Shown here in pieces: positions 1 to 8,120 of a stretch of 64,000 nucleotides of DNA. Origin of the DNA: Pseudarthrobacter oxydans. Lineage in GTDB: Bacteria; Actinomycetota; Actinomycetes; Actinomycetales; Micrococcaceae. Both the position numbers and the translations under genes were made by a program. The stretch lies in assembly GCF_030812335.1 (NCBI RefSeq), contig NZ_JAUSSN010000012.1:62001-126000 (forward strand), in the 5' to 3' direction. Below the pieces are notes generated by a model. The model made no database searches and was not told the origin of the DNA. It saw nothing but the letters and a program-made list of their open reading frames with translations. How positions within the stretch are numbered: the stretch's first letter is position 1; the number at the start of each line of letters is the position of its first letter.

Positions 1-1
1 C

Positions 2-598
2 CAGACCAGCCTGTTCCTGGTCACCGGCCTGATTGAACGCCGCGGCGGCAGTTCCTCGATGGACCGCGTCGCCGGGCTCGCGAAGCTGTCCCCGATGCTG
101 GCGGTGCTGTTCTTCGTCCCGGCCATGAACCTGGCCGGCATCCCGCCGTTCTCCGGTTTCCTGGGCAAGCTCGGGCTGCTGCAGGCCGGGGTGCAGCTGG
201 GAACCCCCCTGGCTTATGCCCTGGTGATCGGCGGGGTGCTGACCAGCCTGCTGACCCTGCTGGCCATCGCCCGCGTCTGGAACCGCGCGTTCTGGCGCAA
301 GCCGGAGGACGCCGAACACCCCGATCCGGTGCTGCTGGCGGCCCCCGAGGACTCGGCCACGGGGGACCGGGCCGGCAAGACCAACGTCACCCTGCTGCCG
401 CGGACCATGGTGGGTTCGACCCTGGGCCTGGTCATCTTCGGCGTCGGGCTGACCATCTTCGCCGGTCCGCTGTTCAAGGTGGCGGACCAGTCCGCCGTCG
501 ACATGCTGGACCGGACCTCGTACATCCAGGCGGTCCTCGGCCAGGACGCGCCGGTCCCCGCGATCGCCCAGCCCGAGCCCCGGGTGGTGTCCAAATGA
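2..598 (+). CDS. mnhD: Na+/H+ antiporter subunit D (Mrp/Mnh), C-terminal part
   Basis: This is the C-terminal part of the large membrane subunit D of a multisubunit Mrp-type Na+/H+ antiporter, a relative of the proton-conducting NuoM/NuoN subunits of complex I. The frame is open from base 2, and 198 residues are visible of a family that usually has about 500; the window edge cuts the rest. It opens with SLFLVTGLIE and continues with GIPPFSGFLGKL, both typical of MnhD. Several hydrophobic membrane segments follow. The stop overlaps the next start (ATGA), so subunit E is probably translationally coupled. Subunits A to C should lie upstream of the window. Confidence 0.93.
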   Translation, partial: QTSLFLVTGLIERRGGSSSMDRVAGLAKLSPMLAVLFFVPAMNLAGIPPFSGFLGKLGLLQAGVQLGTPLAYALVIGGVLTSLLTLLAIARVWNRAFWRKPEDAEHPDPVLLAAPEDSATGDRAGKTNVTLLPRTMVGSTLGLVIFGVGLTIFAGPLFKVADQSAVDMLDRTSYIQAVLGQDAPVPAIAQPEPRVVSK

Positions 599-1140
599 GC
601 CGGAAACGGATCTCGCTGCGGCAGGAACTCCCGCTGCTGGTGTGGCTCGTGATCGTCTGGGGCGCCCTCTGGCGGGACTTCAGCCCCGGGAACCTGCTCT
701 TCGGCGCCCTCATCGCCGTCCTGGTGGCCCGGCTGTTCTACCTGCCGCCGGTGGAACTCGGCGGGCGCTTCAACGTGCTCCGGGCGGTTCCGTTCGCCCT
801 GATGTTCCTGGCCAAAGTGGTGGCGGCGAGCTTCCAGGTCCTGTACCTGGCCGTGGCGAAGGGCCCCAAGGTGATCAGCGCCGTCGTCGCCGTCCCGCTG
901 CGGAGCCACTCCGACCTGCTGGTCACCGCGACCGGCCACATCACGGCGCTGATCCCCGGATCGCTGGTCGTGGAGGTGGACCGCTCCACGTCCACGCTCT
1001 ACATCCACGGCATCAACGTCCGCAACGCCGAGGACGCCGCGCGGCTGCGCAAGGACGTCCGCGACACGGAAGCGGGACTGATCAGGATCATGGGCACCCA
1101 AGCCGAACTGTCCGCCCTCAACCAGGAGGTGGCGGCATGA
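595..1140 (+). CDS. mnhE: Na+/H+ antiporter subunit E
   Basis: Subunit E of the Mrp/Mnh cation/proton antiporter, a small integral membrane protein needed to assemble the complex. The 181-residue product has hydrophobic segments in its first half and the family-typical stretch around HITALIPGSLVVEVD, followed by a soluble end with LYIHGINV. Length matches the family (about 160-180). The ATG start at 595 overlaps the mnhD stop by four bases and the stop overlaps the mnhF start, so the gene sits in a tightly coupled operon D-E-F-G. No regulatory site is seen inside the operon. Confidence 0.92.
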   Translation: MSRKRISLRQELPLLVWLVIVWGALWRDFSPGNLLFGALIAVLVARLFYLPPVELGGRFNVLRAVPFALMFLAKVVAASFQVLYLAVAKGPKVISAVVAVPLRSHSDLLVTATGHITALIPGSLVVEVDRSTSTLYIHGINVRNAEDAARLRKDVRDTEAGLIRIMGTQAELSALNQEVAA

Positions 1141-1415
1141 TGCAGCTGGTCCTGGCCGTCACCGCCGTGGTGCTCTCCCTCGCCGCCGGAGGCGCGATTA
1201 TCCGGATCGCTCGGGGCCCCTCGCTGCTGGACCGGGTGCTGGCCGCGGACGTGCTGCTGGCCATCGTCGGCGCCGCCCTGTGCATCGACATGGCGGCGAA
1301 CCGGCATCTCAACAACCTCATGCTGCTGGTGGCGGTGTCCCTCATCGGGTTCGTCGGCTCCGTCACGGTTGCCCGCTTCGTTGCCGATCGTCGGGAGAAG
1401 ACCCGTGAATCCTGA
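1137..1415 (+). CDS. mnhF: Na+/H+ antiporter subunit F
   Basis: Subunit F of the Mrp antiporter, a small protein of about 92 residues with three predicted membrane helices. The motif RIARGPSLLDRVLAADVL after the first helix is characteristic of the MnhF/MrpF family. Two consecutive ATG codons (1137 and 1140) are possible starts. The first lies seven bases after a strong AGGAGG at 1124-1129 and is preferred. It overlaps the mnhE stop, and its own stop lies inside the mnhG start region. Confidence 0.9.
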   Translation: MMQLVLAVTAVVLSLAAGGAIIRIARGPSLLDRVLAADVLLAIVGAALCIDMAANRHLNNLMLLVAVSLIGFVGSVTVARFVADRREKTRES

Positions 1416-1821
1416 GACATTTTCCGGCGACAGCGTGATCGACGCCGTCTCGGCGGTCTTTATGGTGGTCGGCGCCCTGATGTCCCTCGCCGCGGCGGTG
1501 GGCCTGCTCCGCTTCCCGGACCTCATGACCCGGATGCACGCAGCCACCAAGCCGCAGGTGCTGGGGCTGTTCCTGCTGCTCTTCGCGCTGGGCCTGCAGA
1601 TGCGCACCTGGTGGGTCTGGCCGGTGCTGGTGGTGGCGTGGATCTTCCAGCTGCTCACCGTGCCGGTGTCCGCGCACATGGTCGGCCGCGCCGGTTACCG
1701 GACGAAGCACCTGCACCCGGAGCTGCTCAGCACGGACGAACTGGAGGCCGTGGTGCAGCAGGCGGCCGGCAAACGCGGTTTCACCGACGACGACGGCGAC
1801 GAGGCCACCGCGGGCCGGTGA
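1405..1821 (+). CDS. mnhG: Na+/H+ antiporter subunit G
   Basis: Subunit G, the last gene of the Mrp operon. The 138-residue product has three membrane segments and the family signature GLLRFPDLMTRMHAATK, followed by an acidic, charged C-terminal tail (residues about 115-138) that is longer than in many MnhG proteins. I place the start at GTG 1405, which has a GGGAGAAG ribosome site just upstream and overlaps the mnhF end by 11 bases. A longer frame from 1369 would overlap mnhF much more and has no ribosome site. Confidence 0.9.
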   Translation: MNPETFSGDSVIDAVSAVFMVVGALMSLAAAVGLLRFPDLMTRMHAATKPQVLGLFLLLFALGLQMRTWWVWPVLVVAWIFQLLTVPVSAHMVGRAGYRTKHLHPELLSTDELEAVVQQAAGKRGFTDDDGDEATAGR

Positions 1822-1839
1822 GGGCCAGGGCGATGCGCG

Positions 1840-2103
1840 CTAAACGATGTCCTGCGACTTGGCGAAGCGCGTAATTGCGCGCTGGGTGCCGCGGTTGGCG
1901 AGGACCTGGATGATGGCGCTGACGCCCGCCGAGATCAGCGCGAAGGTCAGGGCCGAGTGAAGCGTGGTGGGCACATCGTCGTCGTGGCCCTTGGGCGGCT
2001 GTTTGCCGGTGGCTTTCTCCCAGATGTTGTCAACGAGCTTGGTGCCGACGTAGCCGGCGAGCAGGCTGAAGCCGGTGCCGAGCAGTTTGATGAAGATGTT
2101 CAT
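1840..2103 (-). CDS. DUF4235 family small membrane protein
   Basis: An 87-residue protein that matches the actinobacterial DUF4235 family: it begins with MNIFIKLLGTGFSLLAGYVG, has a middle hydrophilic loop and a second hydrophobic segment (residues about 48-68). Function is unknown; the two predicted helices suggest an inner membrane location. An AAGGAG ribosome site lies eight bases before the ATG. It converges with mnhG, with 18 bases between the two stops. Confidence 0.8.
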   Translation of the reverse strand: MNIFIKLLGTGFSLLAGYVGTKLVDNIWEKATGKQPPKGHDDDVPTTLHSALTFALISAGVSAIIQVLANRGTQRAITRFAKSQDIV

Positions 2104-2241
2104 TCTTCGGACTCCTTGTGGGAGGAAACAGGGCTTCCCCTAGCCTAGCGTTCCCGGCCGGGCGGTTCGGCCAGGGACGCGGGACCGCCGCTGCTCCGGC
2201 TGGCGGCGCGGACGCCCCGAAGCGGCGGCAACCGCGGAGGG

Positions 2242-2787
2242 CTAGCCTGACGTCCCGGAGCGGCCGAGGATTTCCGAGAGCGCCTCGACCACCAGCTCAT
2301 GGTCGGCCTTCTGCGGCAACCCGGAGACCGTGACGGTGGCGACCATCCCGGTTCCGCGCAGGTAGATGGGGAAGGCGCCGCCGTGCGCGGCAAACTCCTG
2401 CTGGTCGAACCAGGCGTTGTCCTCGATCCTTCCCCCGGCGGCCCGGGCCCGGAGTCCGACCAGCAGCGACGGAACCTCGTACCGCACGGCAGTGCGCTGC
2501 TTGGCCCTGATCCAGCGTTCGTTGTCCGGTGTGGCTCCCTCCAGCGCCGCGTGGAACAGCACCTGCTCACCTTTGGTGATATCGATGGCGATCGGGTGCG
2601 AACGCTGCCGACCCAGTTCCACCAGGAGGAGACCGAGGTCCAGGGCGTCATCCTTGCTGAACGACGCGAACTGCAGCTCCTCCATTTCGGCGAGGATGCG
2701 GCCGACAAGCGCACCCAGGGACCCGTGCGGCTGCGGTTCCGCGGAGTCCGGATCGTAGTCGGGGGAAGACACTGGTGAGTGGGTCAA
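2242..2787 (-). CDS. UPF0303 / heme-degrading domain protein (GlcG/HbpS-like fold)
   Basis: A 181-residue soluble protein resembling the UPF0303 (YBR137W-type) family, whose domain is related to GlcG and HbpS and is annotated as heme-degrading. Family-like features are the segment GEQVLFHAALEGATPDNERWI and the later stretch AAHGGAFPIYLRGTGMVATVTVSGLP (seen as positions about 133-158), where the AHGGAFPI core is highly typical. The start is probably TTG at 2787, with GGAAG nine bases upstream; GTG at 2772 is an alternative. It is divergent from the thiamine transport operon. The biochemical role in bacteria is not established. Confidence 0.72.
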   Translation of the reverse strand: MTHSPVSSPDYDPDSAEPQPHGSLGALVGRILAEMEELQFASFSKDDALDLGLLLVELGRQRSHPIAIDITKGEQVLFHAALEGATPDNERWIRAKQRTAVRYEVPSLLVGLRARAAGGRIEDNAWFDQQEFAAHGGAFPIYLRGTGMVATVTVSGLPQKADHELVVEALSEILGRSGTSG

Positions 2788-2990
2788 ATGATTCAGCTTC
2801 CGTTAGGTGGCCGCCGCGGGTGGCCGGCAGGCCGCGGCGTCCGGAGTTCCCGTGCTGTGTGCGACTCTACCAAGCCGGCCGTTGCGGGTCACCGGCGCCG
2901 AAGCCGGCGGATTGTGACGGCGGGCCCCGGAAAACTACCCCTCACGGGTGTAAACTGGTCCACGCCCACAAGGGCGATATTTAGATACGA

Positions 2991-3113
2991 CAGGGGAGCG
3001 CCGCCGTCGGGCATCACCGGAAGAATCCGGGGAAACCACAGGTGGGCGCTGAGAGTGCGGACAGCCGCAGACCCTCGAACCTGATCCGGTTAGTACCGGC
3101 GCAAGGGAGTCGA
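2991..3113 (+). promoter_or_regulatory. TPP (THI element) riboswitch
   Basis: The leader before the YkoEDC genes carries the conserved TPP aptamer core: GGGGAGCGCC at about 2993, GCGCTGAGAGTG at 3046-3057, and ACCCTCGAACCTGATCCGG from 3071 followed by TTAGTACCGGCGCAAGGGA to 3109. These are the invariant CUGAGA, ACCUGAUC and UACCGGCG-AAGGGA elements that bind thiamine pyrophosphate. TPP binding usually represses thiamine biosynthesis and uptake genes. The 203 bases between the divergent minus-strand gene and this aptamer hold no gene; an AT-rich stretch near 2977-2986 may be the promoter. Confidence 0.96.
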
Positions 3114-3167
3114 GTTCTCAGAGTGCGCGAGGCCGCGGCGGAAGCTGCCGGCCCCGGGTCACTCTCC

Positions 3168-3186
3168 CCTCCTGTTCCTCAGGAGG
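3168..3186 (+). promoter_or_regulatory. Shine-Dalgarno-sequestering hairpin of the TPP riboswitch
   Basis: A perfect 7-bp stem (CCTCCTG at 3168-3174 and CAGGAGG at 3180-3186, loop TTCCT) buries the AGGAGG ribosome site of the first transporter gene, five bases before its ATG. This is the expected expression platform for translational control. Just upstream, CACTCTC (3160-3166) is complementary to GAGAGTG inside the aptamer (3051-3057) and partly to AGAGTG at 3120-3125. An alternative fold could therefore link ligand state to release of the site; that link is inference. Confidence 0.75.
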
Positions 3187-3191
3187 ACGAT

Positions 3192-3881
3192 ATGACTGAC
3201 ACATCAGCCGAGCACACACCTGCAAGGCACGAACCTGCCGGGCACGAACCTGCCAGCCACGAACCTGCCGCGACGCCCGCCAAGCGCAACCAGAACTGGC
3301 GTGTGGTGGACATTGTGGTGGCCGCGTTGATCGCGGTGGCCGGCGGCGTGATCTTCTGGGCCTGGTCCCAGGGCGCCAACCTCATTTCCGCCCCCGTCAA
3401 CGCGTTCTACCCGCCGCTCACCGGGCTCTACGCCGGCGGCTGGATGATCCCCGCGGTGCTGGGCATGCTTATTATCCGCAAACCGGGCGCCGCACTGTTC
3501 TGCGAAGCCGTGGCCGCCACCGGCGAGCTGATCATGGGTTCGCAGTACGGCACCACGGTGCTCATCTCCGGCCTGCTGCAGGGCCTGGGCGCCGAGCTGG
3601 TCTTCGCCGCCTTTATGTACAAGAAGTTCAACCTGCCGGTGTCCCTGCTGGCCGGTGCCGGGGCGGGCCTGTTCTGCGGCCTGAATGATGCGTTTATGCC
3701 CTGGGGCTGGAACATCGCCTACGCCGGCGGCGACAAGCTCGCGTACATCATTTTCACCGCGATCTCCGGCGCCGTGATCGCCGGCGGGCTGTCCTGGCTC
3801 GCGACCCGCGGCCTGGCCAGGACCGGCGTGCTGAGTTCCTTTGCCTCCCGCAAGGCCGCCACGGAGCCGGTCTTCTCCTGA
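3192..3881 (+). CDS. ykoE: ECF transporter S component, YkoE-type (thiamine/HMP)
   Basis: Substrate-binding membrane S component of an energy-coupling-factor transporter, 229 residues, YkoE family, for thiamine or its hydroxymethylpyrimidine precursor. After a 36-residue polar N-terminus come about five to six hydrophobic helices; NAFYPPLTGLYAGGWMIPAVLG and NDAFMPWGWNIAYAGG are typical of YkoE. The start at ATG 3192 is set by AGGAGG at 3181-3186. The N-terminus contains three tandem HEPA-type units. The TPP riboswitch upstream and the ATPase and T-component genes downstream fix its role in a YkoEDC-type system; ykoF is not seen. Confidence 0.92.
   Translation: MTDTSAEHTPARHEPAGHEPASHEPAATPAKRNQNWRVVDIVVAALIAVAGGVIFWAWSQGANLISAPVNAFYPPLTGLYAGGWMIPAVLGMLIIRKPGAALFCEAVAATGELIMGSQYGTTVLISGLLQGLGAELVFAAFMYKKFNLPVSLLAGAGAGLFCGLNDAFMPWGWNIAYAGGDKLAYIIFTAISGAVIAGGLSWLATRGLARTGVLSSFASRKAATEPVFS
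3228..3272 (+). repeat. Tandem 15-bp repeat in the ykoE 5' coding region
   Basis: Three in-frame copies of a 15-base unit beginning CACGAACCTGCC encode HEPAG-HEPAS-HEPAA in the polar N-terminal tail of the transporter S component. The units differ only in their last three bases. Such in-frame tandem repeats commonly vary in copy number between strains. Confidence 0.85.
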
Positions 3882-3897
3882 CGTCCGAACACCGACC

Positions 3898-5577
3898 ATG
3901 ACATCCTCCGATACGGTCCGCCCGGCCGCGGTCACCGCCCGCGGCTGGGGCTGGCGGCACGCCGGCCGGTCCCGGCCAGCGGTGAGCGGCCTGGACCTGG
4001 ACATCCGGCCCGGGGAGCGCGTGCTCCTGCTGGGACCCTCGGGTGCCGGCAAGTCCACGCTGCTCCACGCCCTGGCCGGGGTGCTCGGCGACAGCTCCGC
4101 GGGCGGGGCCGACCCGGCATGCGGCGCCGCGGCGGACGCCGAGGACGCGGACGAGTCCGGCAGCCTGCTGATCGACGGTGCCCCGCCGCGGTCCCGGCGC
4201 GGCCGGGCCGGGCTGATGCAGCAGGACCCGGAGACCCAGGTCGTGCTCTCGCGCCTCGGCGACGACGTCGCCTTCGGCGCGGAGAACCTCTCCGTGCCCC
4301 CGGCGGACATCTGGTCACGGGTGGCGGAAGCGCTCGACGACGTCGGGCTGGGACGGCTGCCGCTGGACCACCCGACGTCGTCGCTCTCCGGCGGGCAGAA
4401 GCAGCGCCTGGCGCTCGCCGGCATCCTGGCGATGCGCCCCGGGCTGATCCTGCTCGACGAACCCACCGCCAACCTCGATCCCGCCGGGGTGCTGGAGGTC
4501 CGCGACGCCGTCGGCCGCTGCCTGGACAAAACCGGCGCCACCCTGGTGGTGGTGGAGCACCGGGTCTCGGTCTGGAAGGACCTCGTGGACCGAATCGTGG
4601 TGCTGCAGCCCGGCTCGGCCACGGACTCCGCTGTGCTGATCGACGGGCCGCCGGACCAGGTCCTGGCGCAGGCACGGGACATGCTCACCGCAGCGGGCGT
4701 CTGGGTGCCGGGCTACGTGCCCCCGACCCGCGCGCGCGGCGGCGGCACCCGGGACGCCAGCGTCTCGGGCGCATCCGGGGCCTCCGGGGCATCCGCAGGG
4801 ACCGCCCCCGGCGCCGGCACCGCGGGGCTGCTGCTGGCCGCGGAGGCCCTGGCCGTTTCCCGCGAACGCCCGCGGCGGTCCGGTCCCCGCGGCGGTTTCC
4901 GTCCCATCCCGCCCAAGCCCGTGCAGTCCGGCATCACGGCCCAGGTCCGGGCCGGGGAGGCCCTGACCATCACCGGGCCCAACGGCTCGGGGAAGTCCAC
5001 CTTCGCCCTCACGCTCGCCGGGCTGCTCGCGCCCGTGTCCGGCAGGGTCTCCGCCACCGTGGAACTCAGCGCCGGCGCCGGTATCGATCCGTACCGGTGG
5101 AAGGCCCAGCAGCTGATCGCCAGGATCGGCACCGTGTTCCAGGAACCCGAGCACCAGTTCGTCACCGGCCGGGTGTTCGACGAGCTGATGTTCGGGCCCC
5201 GGCACCTGGGCCGCGGCGAGGAGCGTGTGGACGAACTGCTGGAGCGGCTGCGGCTGACGGAGCTGGTGGACGCCAATCCCTACACGCTCTCGGGCGGAGA
5301 AAAGCGGCGCCTGTCGGTGGCCACCGTCCTCGCCGCCCATCCCCGGGTGCTCGTCCTGGACGAACCCACCTTCGGCCAGGACGCCAACACCTGGGCCGAG
5401 CTGGCATCCTTCCTCTCCGAGCTGCTCGACGACGGCACCGCCGTCGTGTCCGTGACGCACGATGCCGAATTCAGCGCTGTCCTCGGCGGCACCGAACTGA
5501 GCCTCCGGGCCACGGAACACCGGGAACCGGACCGGGACTCGGGACCCCTACAGCCGGGGAAGGTGGCCGCGCCATGA
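3898..5577 (+). CDS. ykoD: ECF transporter double ATP-binding protein, YkoD-type
   Basis: Fused tandem ATPase of the energy-coupling factor module, 559 residues. Domain 1 (about 1-265) has Walker A GPSGAGKS, signature LSGGQKQRL and Walker B LLDEPTANLD. Domain 2 (about 310-545) has GPNGSGKS, LSGGEKRRL and VLDEPTFGQD. A Gly/Ala/Ser-rich linker (about 282-310) joins them. ATG 3898 is chosen although it lacks a good ribosome site, because it lies 16 bases after the ykoE stop; a TTG at 3841 would overlap ykoE. The stop overlaps the next start (ATGA). It powers uptake by the YkoE/YkoC pair. Confidence 0.93.
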   Translation: MTSSDTVRPAAVTARGWGWRHAGRSRPAVSGLDLDIRPGERVLLLGPSGAGKSTLLHALAGVLGDSSAGGADPACGAAADAEDADESGSLLIDGAPPRSRRGRAGLMQQDPETQVVLSRLGDDVAFGAENLSVPPADIWSRVAEALDDVGLGRLPLDHPTSSLSGGQKQRLALAGILAMRPGLILLDEPTANLDPAGVLEVRDAVGRCLDKTGATLVVVEHRVSVWKDLVDRIVVLQPGSATDSAVLIDGPPDQVLAQARDMLTAAGVWVPGYVPPTRARGGGTRDASVSGASGASGASAGTAPGAGTAGLLLAAEALAVSRERPRRSGPRGGFRPIPPKPVQSGITAQVRAGEALTITGPNGSGKSTFALTLAGLLAPVSGRVSATVELSAGAGIDPYRWKAQQLIARIGTVFQEPEHQFVTGRVFDELMFGPRHLGRGEERVDELLERLRLTELVDANPYTLSGGEKRRLSVATVLAAHPRVLVLDEPTFGQDANTWAELASFLSELLDDGTAVVSVTHDAEFSAVLGGTELSLRATEHREPDRDSGPLQPGKVAAP

Positions 5578-6377
5578 GGCAGGAACTGACGCTGCGCGGC
5601 AACCATGCCCTGCTGACCAAGGCCAACCCGCTGGCGAAATTCACCGCCGTCATGCTCATCACGATGGTGCTGGCCCTGTCCATCGACTGGGTGTCCGCCT
5701 CGGTGGCCCTGGCATTCGAGCTGGCGCTTTTGCCGCTGGCCGGGCTGACCCTCGCCTTGCTCTGGCAGCGCGGGTGGCCGCTGATCCTGGCCGCCGCGCT
5801 GGGCGGCTGGAGCACCACGATCCTGGCCCCCGACAGCGGGAGCATCCTGCTCGACGCCAGGATCTGGTCCATCAGCGAAGGCTCCCTCGAACTCGGGGTG
5901 GGGTTCATGATCCGCGGCCTGGCCATCGCGCTGCCGGCGGTGCTGCTGATGAGCTGCACGGACCCCACGGACCTGGCGGATGCCCTCGCGCAGAAGGCGA
6001 AACTGCCGCACCGTTTCGTCCTCGGGACCCTGGCCGCGATGCGGCTCGTGGGACTCATGGCCGAAGAATGGCAGACAATCGGCATGGCACGCCGCGCCCG
6101 CGGCGTGGGCTCCCACGGGAATCCGCTGCAGCGGCTCCGCGCCACCCTGGGGCAGAGCTTCGGGCTGCTGGTGCAGGCCGTCCGGCGCGCCTCCCGGCTC
6201 GCGGTCACCATGGAAGCCCGGGGCTTCGGCGGCGCACACCGGACCTGGGCACGGAAATCGACCTTCAGCGGCGTGGACGCCTGGGTGCTGCTGGGCGGGG
6301 TGCTGATTGCCGGCGCCGCCGTCGCCGCCTCGCTGGCGGCGGGAACGTGGAACATGGTCTTCCTCGCCCGGCAGTAG
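5574..6377 (+). CDS. ykoC: ECF transporter T component, YkoC-type
   Basis: Transmembrane coupling (T) component of the ECF transporter, 267 residues, CbiQ/EcfT family. Hydrophobic helices occupy the first half and the C-terminal end. The coupling helices carry the expected Ala-Arg-Gly-type motifs: MARRARGVG (about 172-180) and MEARGFGG (about 212-219), which dock to the two ATPase domains. ATG 5574 overlaps the stop of the ATPase gene by four bases. This is the last gene of the riboswitch-controlled operon. Confidence 0.92.
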   Translation: MRQELTLRGNHALLTKANPLAKFTAVMLITMVLALSIDWVSASVALAFELALLPLAGLTLALLWQRGWPLILAAALGGWSTTILAPDSGSILLDARIWSISEGSLELGVGFMIRGLAIALPAVLLMSCTDPTDLADALAQKAKLPHRFVLGTLAAMRLVGLMAEEWQTIGMARRARGVGSHGNPLQRLRATLGQSFGLLVQAVRRASRLAVTMEARGFGGAHRTWARKSTFSGVDAWVLLGGVLIAGAAVAASLAAGTWNMVFLARQ

Positions 6378-6473
6378 CTGCAGTTATCGCACGGAGCGGG
6401 TATCCCTGTGAGATTAACGGCATGGCGGCCGGAATTACCGCCGCGAATAGATCATCGGTGATATTTTTTAGGT

Positions 6474-7997
6474 ATGACTCAAGAGACCGCTGAAGAAGTT
6501 GGCGCCCTGCTCCGCGACGCCCGTGGCCAGAAAGGCTGGACCCAGGGGCAGCTCGCCGCCGAGCTGGGAACCAGCCAGAGCGCGATTGCCCGAATGGAAC
6601 AGGGCAAGCAGAACCTGAGCCTGAAAATGATCCAGCGGCTCGAGTCCATTTTCGGCCGCAGCATCGTCAAAGTGGGCAGGCCGGCCATGACGCACCTCCG
6701 GGTCGAGGGCGGCCGCACCCTGTCCGGCTCCGTCGACGTCAACAGCAGCAAGAACGCCGGCGTCGCCCTGCTCTGCGCCAGCCTGATCAACCGCGGCACC
6801 ACGACCCTGCGGCGGCTCGCCCGGATCGAAGAGGTCAACCGGATCGTCGAGGTGCTGACCAGCATCGGCGTCGAATGCACCTGGCTCAACGCCAACGACC
6901 TGCAGATCCGCCGCCCCGCCGTGCTGGACCTCGATTCGATGGACGTCGAGGCCGCCCGCCGAACCCGCAGTGTCATCATGCTGCTGGGCCCGCTCCTGGA
7001 TGAATCCAGCGAGTACCGGCTGCCCTACGCCGGCGGCTGCGACCTCGGCACCCGCACCGTACAGCCGCACATGCAGGCGCTGCGCCAGTTCGGCCTCAGC
7101 GTCGAGGCCACGGCCGGTTTCTACGCCGTGCAGGCGCCGCCGTCGGACGGGAACGACCGCTCCTTCGTGCTCAGCGAACGCGGCGACACCGTCACCGAAA
7201 ACGCCATCATGGCCGCCGCGCACCGCAGCGGCACCACTATCATCCGCAACGCCAGCCCCAACTACATGGTGCAGGATCTCTGCTTCTACCTGCAGATGCT
7301 CGGCGTCGGGATCGAGGGTGTGGGGACCACCACGCTGAAGATCACCGGCCGCCCCGCCGTCGATGCCGACATCGAATACTTCCCCTCCGAGGACCCGATC
7401 GAGGCGATGAGCCTGATCACCGCGGGCATCGTCACGAACTCGGAGGTGACCATCCGGCGCGTCCCGATCGAGTTCATGGAAATCGAACTCGCGACGCTGG
7501 AACAGATGGGCCAGCGGCTGGAGGTGTCCGGCGAGTACCTGGCCCGGAACGGGCGCACCCGGCTGGTGGACGTCACGACCCGGACCTCGGAACTGCACGC
7601 CCCCGAGGACAAGATCCACCCCATGCCGTTCCCCGGGCTGAACATCGACAATCTGCCCTTCTTCGCGGTCATCGCCGCGAATGCCCAGGGGCAGACGATG
7701 ATCCACGACTGGGTCTATGACAACCGGGCGATCTATCTGACCGAGCTGAACAAACTCGGCGCCCAGGTGCAGCTGCTGGACCCGCATCGGATCTACGTCA
7801 ACGGGCCCACCAAATGGCGCGCGGCCGAGGTGGGCTGCCCGCCGGCCCTCCGCCCCGCGGCCTGCCTGCTGCTGGCCATGCTCGCCGCCCGCGGCGTCTC
7901 GGAACTGCGCAACATCTACGTGATCGAGCGCGGCTACGAGGACCTGGCCGAGCGGCTCAACACCATCGGCGCGAAAATCGAGTACTTCCAAGACTGA
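6474..7997 (+). CDS. XRE-type HTH fused to UDP-GlcNAc 1-carboxyvinyltransferase (MurA)-like enzyme
   Basis: A 507-residue fusion. Residues about 8-62 form an XRE/Cro helix-turn-helix (TQGQLAAELGTSQSAIARME is the recognition region). Residues about 72-507 are an EPSP/MurA-type enolpyruvyl transferase. The KN pair (K93-N94) and the catalytic cysteine in AGGCDLG (C189, equivalent to E. coli MurA C115) are kept, as is the C-terminal IYVIERGYEDL. The alignment deviates around SSKNAGVALL and LRPAACLL, so activity may be altered. A stand-alone housekeeping murA is not in the window. ATG 6474 has only a weak TTTAGG ribosome site. It could be a DNA-binding regulator using a MurA fold as sensor, or an active enzyme that also binds DNA. 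Confidence 0.85.
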   Translation: MTQETAEEVGALLRDARGQKGWTQGQLAAELGTSQSAIARMEQGKQNLSLKMIQRLESIFGRSIVKVGRPAMTHLRVEGGRTLSGSVDVNSSKNAGVALLCASLINRGTTTLRRLARIEEVNRIVEVLTSIGVECTWLNANDLQIRRPAVLDLDSMDVEAARRTRSVIMLLGPLLDESSEYRLPYAGGCDLGTRTVQPHMQALRQFGLSVEATAGFYAVQAPPSDGNDRSFVLSERGDTVTENAIMAAAHRSGTTIIRNASPNYMVQDLCFYLQMLGVGIEGVGTTTLKITGRPAVDADIEYFPSEDPIEAMSLITAGIVTNSEVTIRRVPIEFMEIELATLEQMGQRLEVSGEYLARNGRTRLVDVTTRTSELHAPEDKIHPMPFPGLNIDNLPFFAVIAANAQGQTMIHDWVYDNRAIYLTELNKLGAQVQLLDPHRIYVNGPTKWRAAEVGCPPALRPAACLLLAMLAARGVSELRNIYVIERGYEDLAERLNTIGAKIEYFQD

Positions 7998-8020
7998 ATC
8001 CGCTGGACTAATCCAGGCCA

Positions 8021-8077
8021 CGCGGGGTCACTCCGCGTCCGTACGGAGACGCCGCATGGGCGCGGAGTGACCCCGCG
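8021..8077. repeat. Long intergenic inverted repeat (17-bp perfect arms)
   Basis: Between two plus-strand genes, CGCGGGGTCACTCCGCG (8021-8037) is perfectly repeated inverted at 8061-8077. The 23-base interior contains a second palindrome, TCCGTACGGA (8038-8047). No T-run follows on the plus strand, so it is not a classical terminator. Its outer CGCGGGGTCA is shared with the palindrome at 11468-11530. Confidence 0.8.
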
Positions 8078-8120
8078 GTGAGGTAGCGCGTTTCGTTGGA
8101 TCCTGACGCACAATAGAGAC

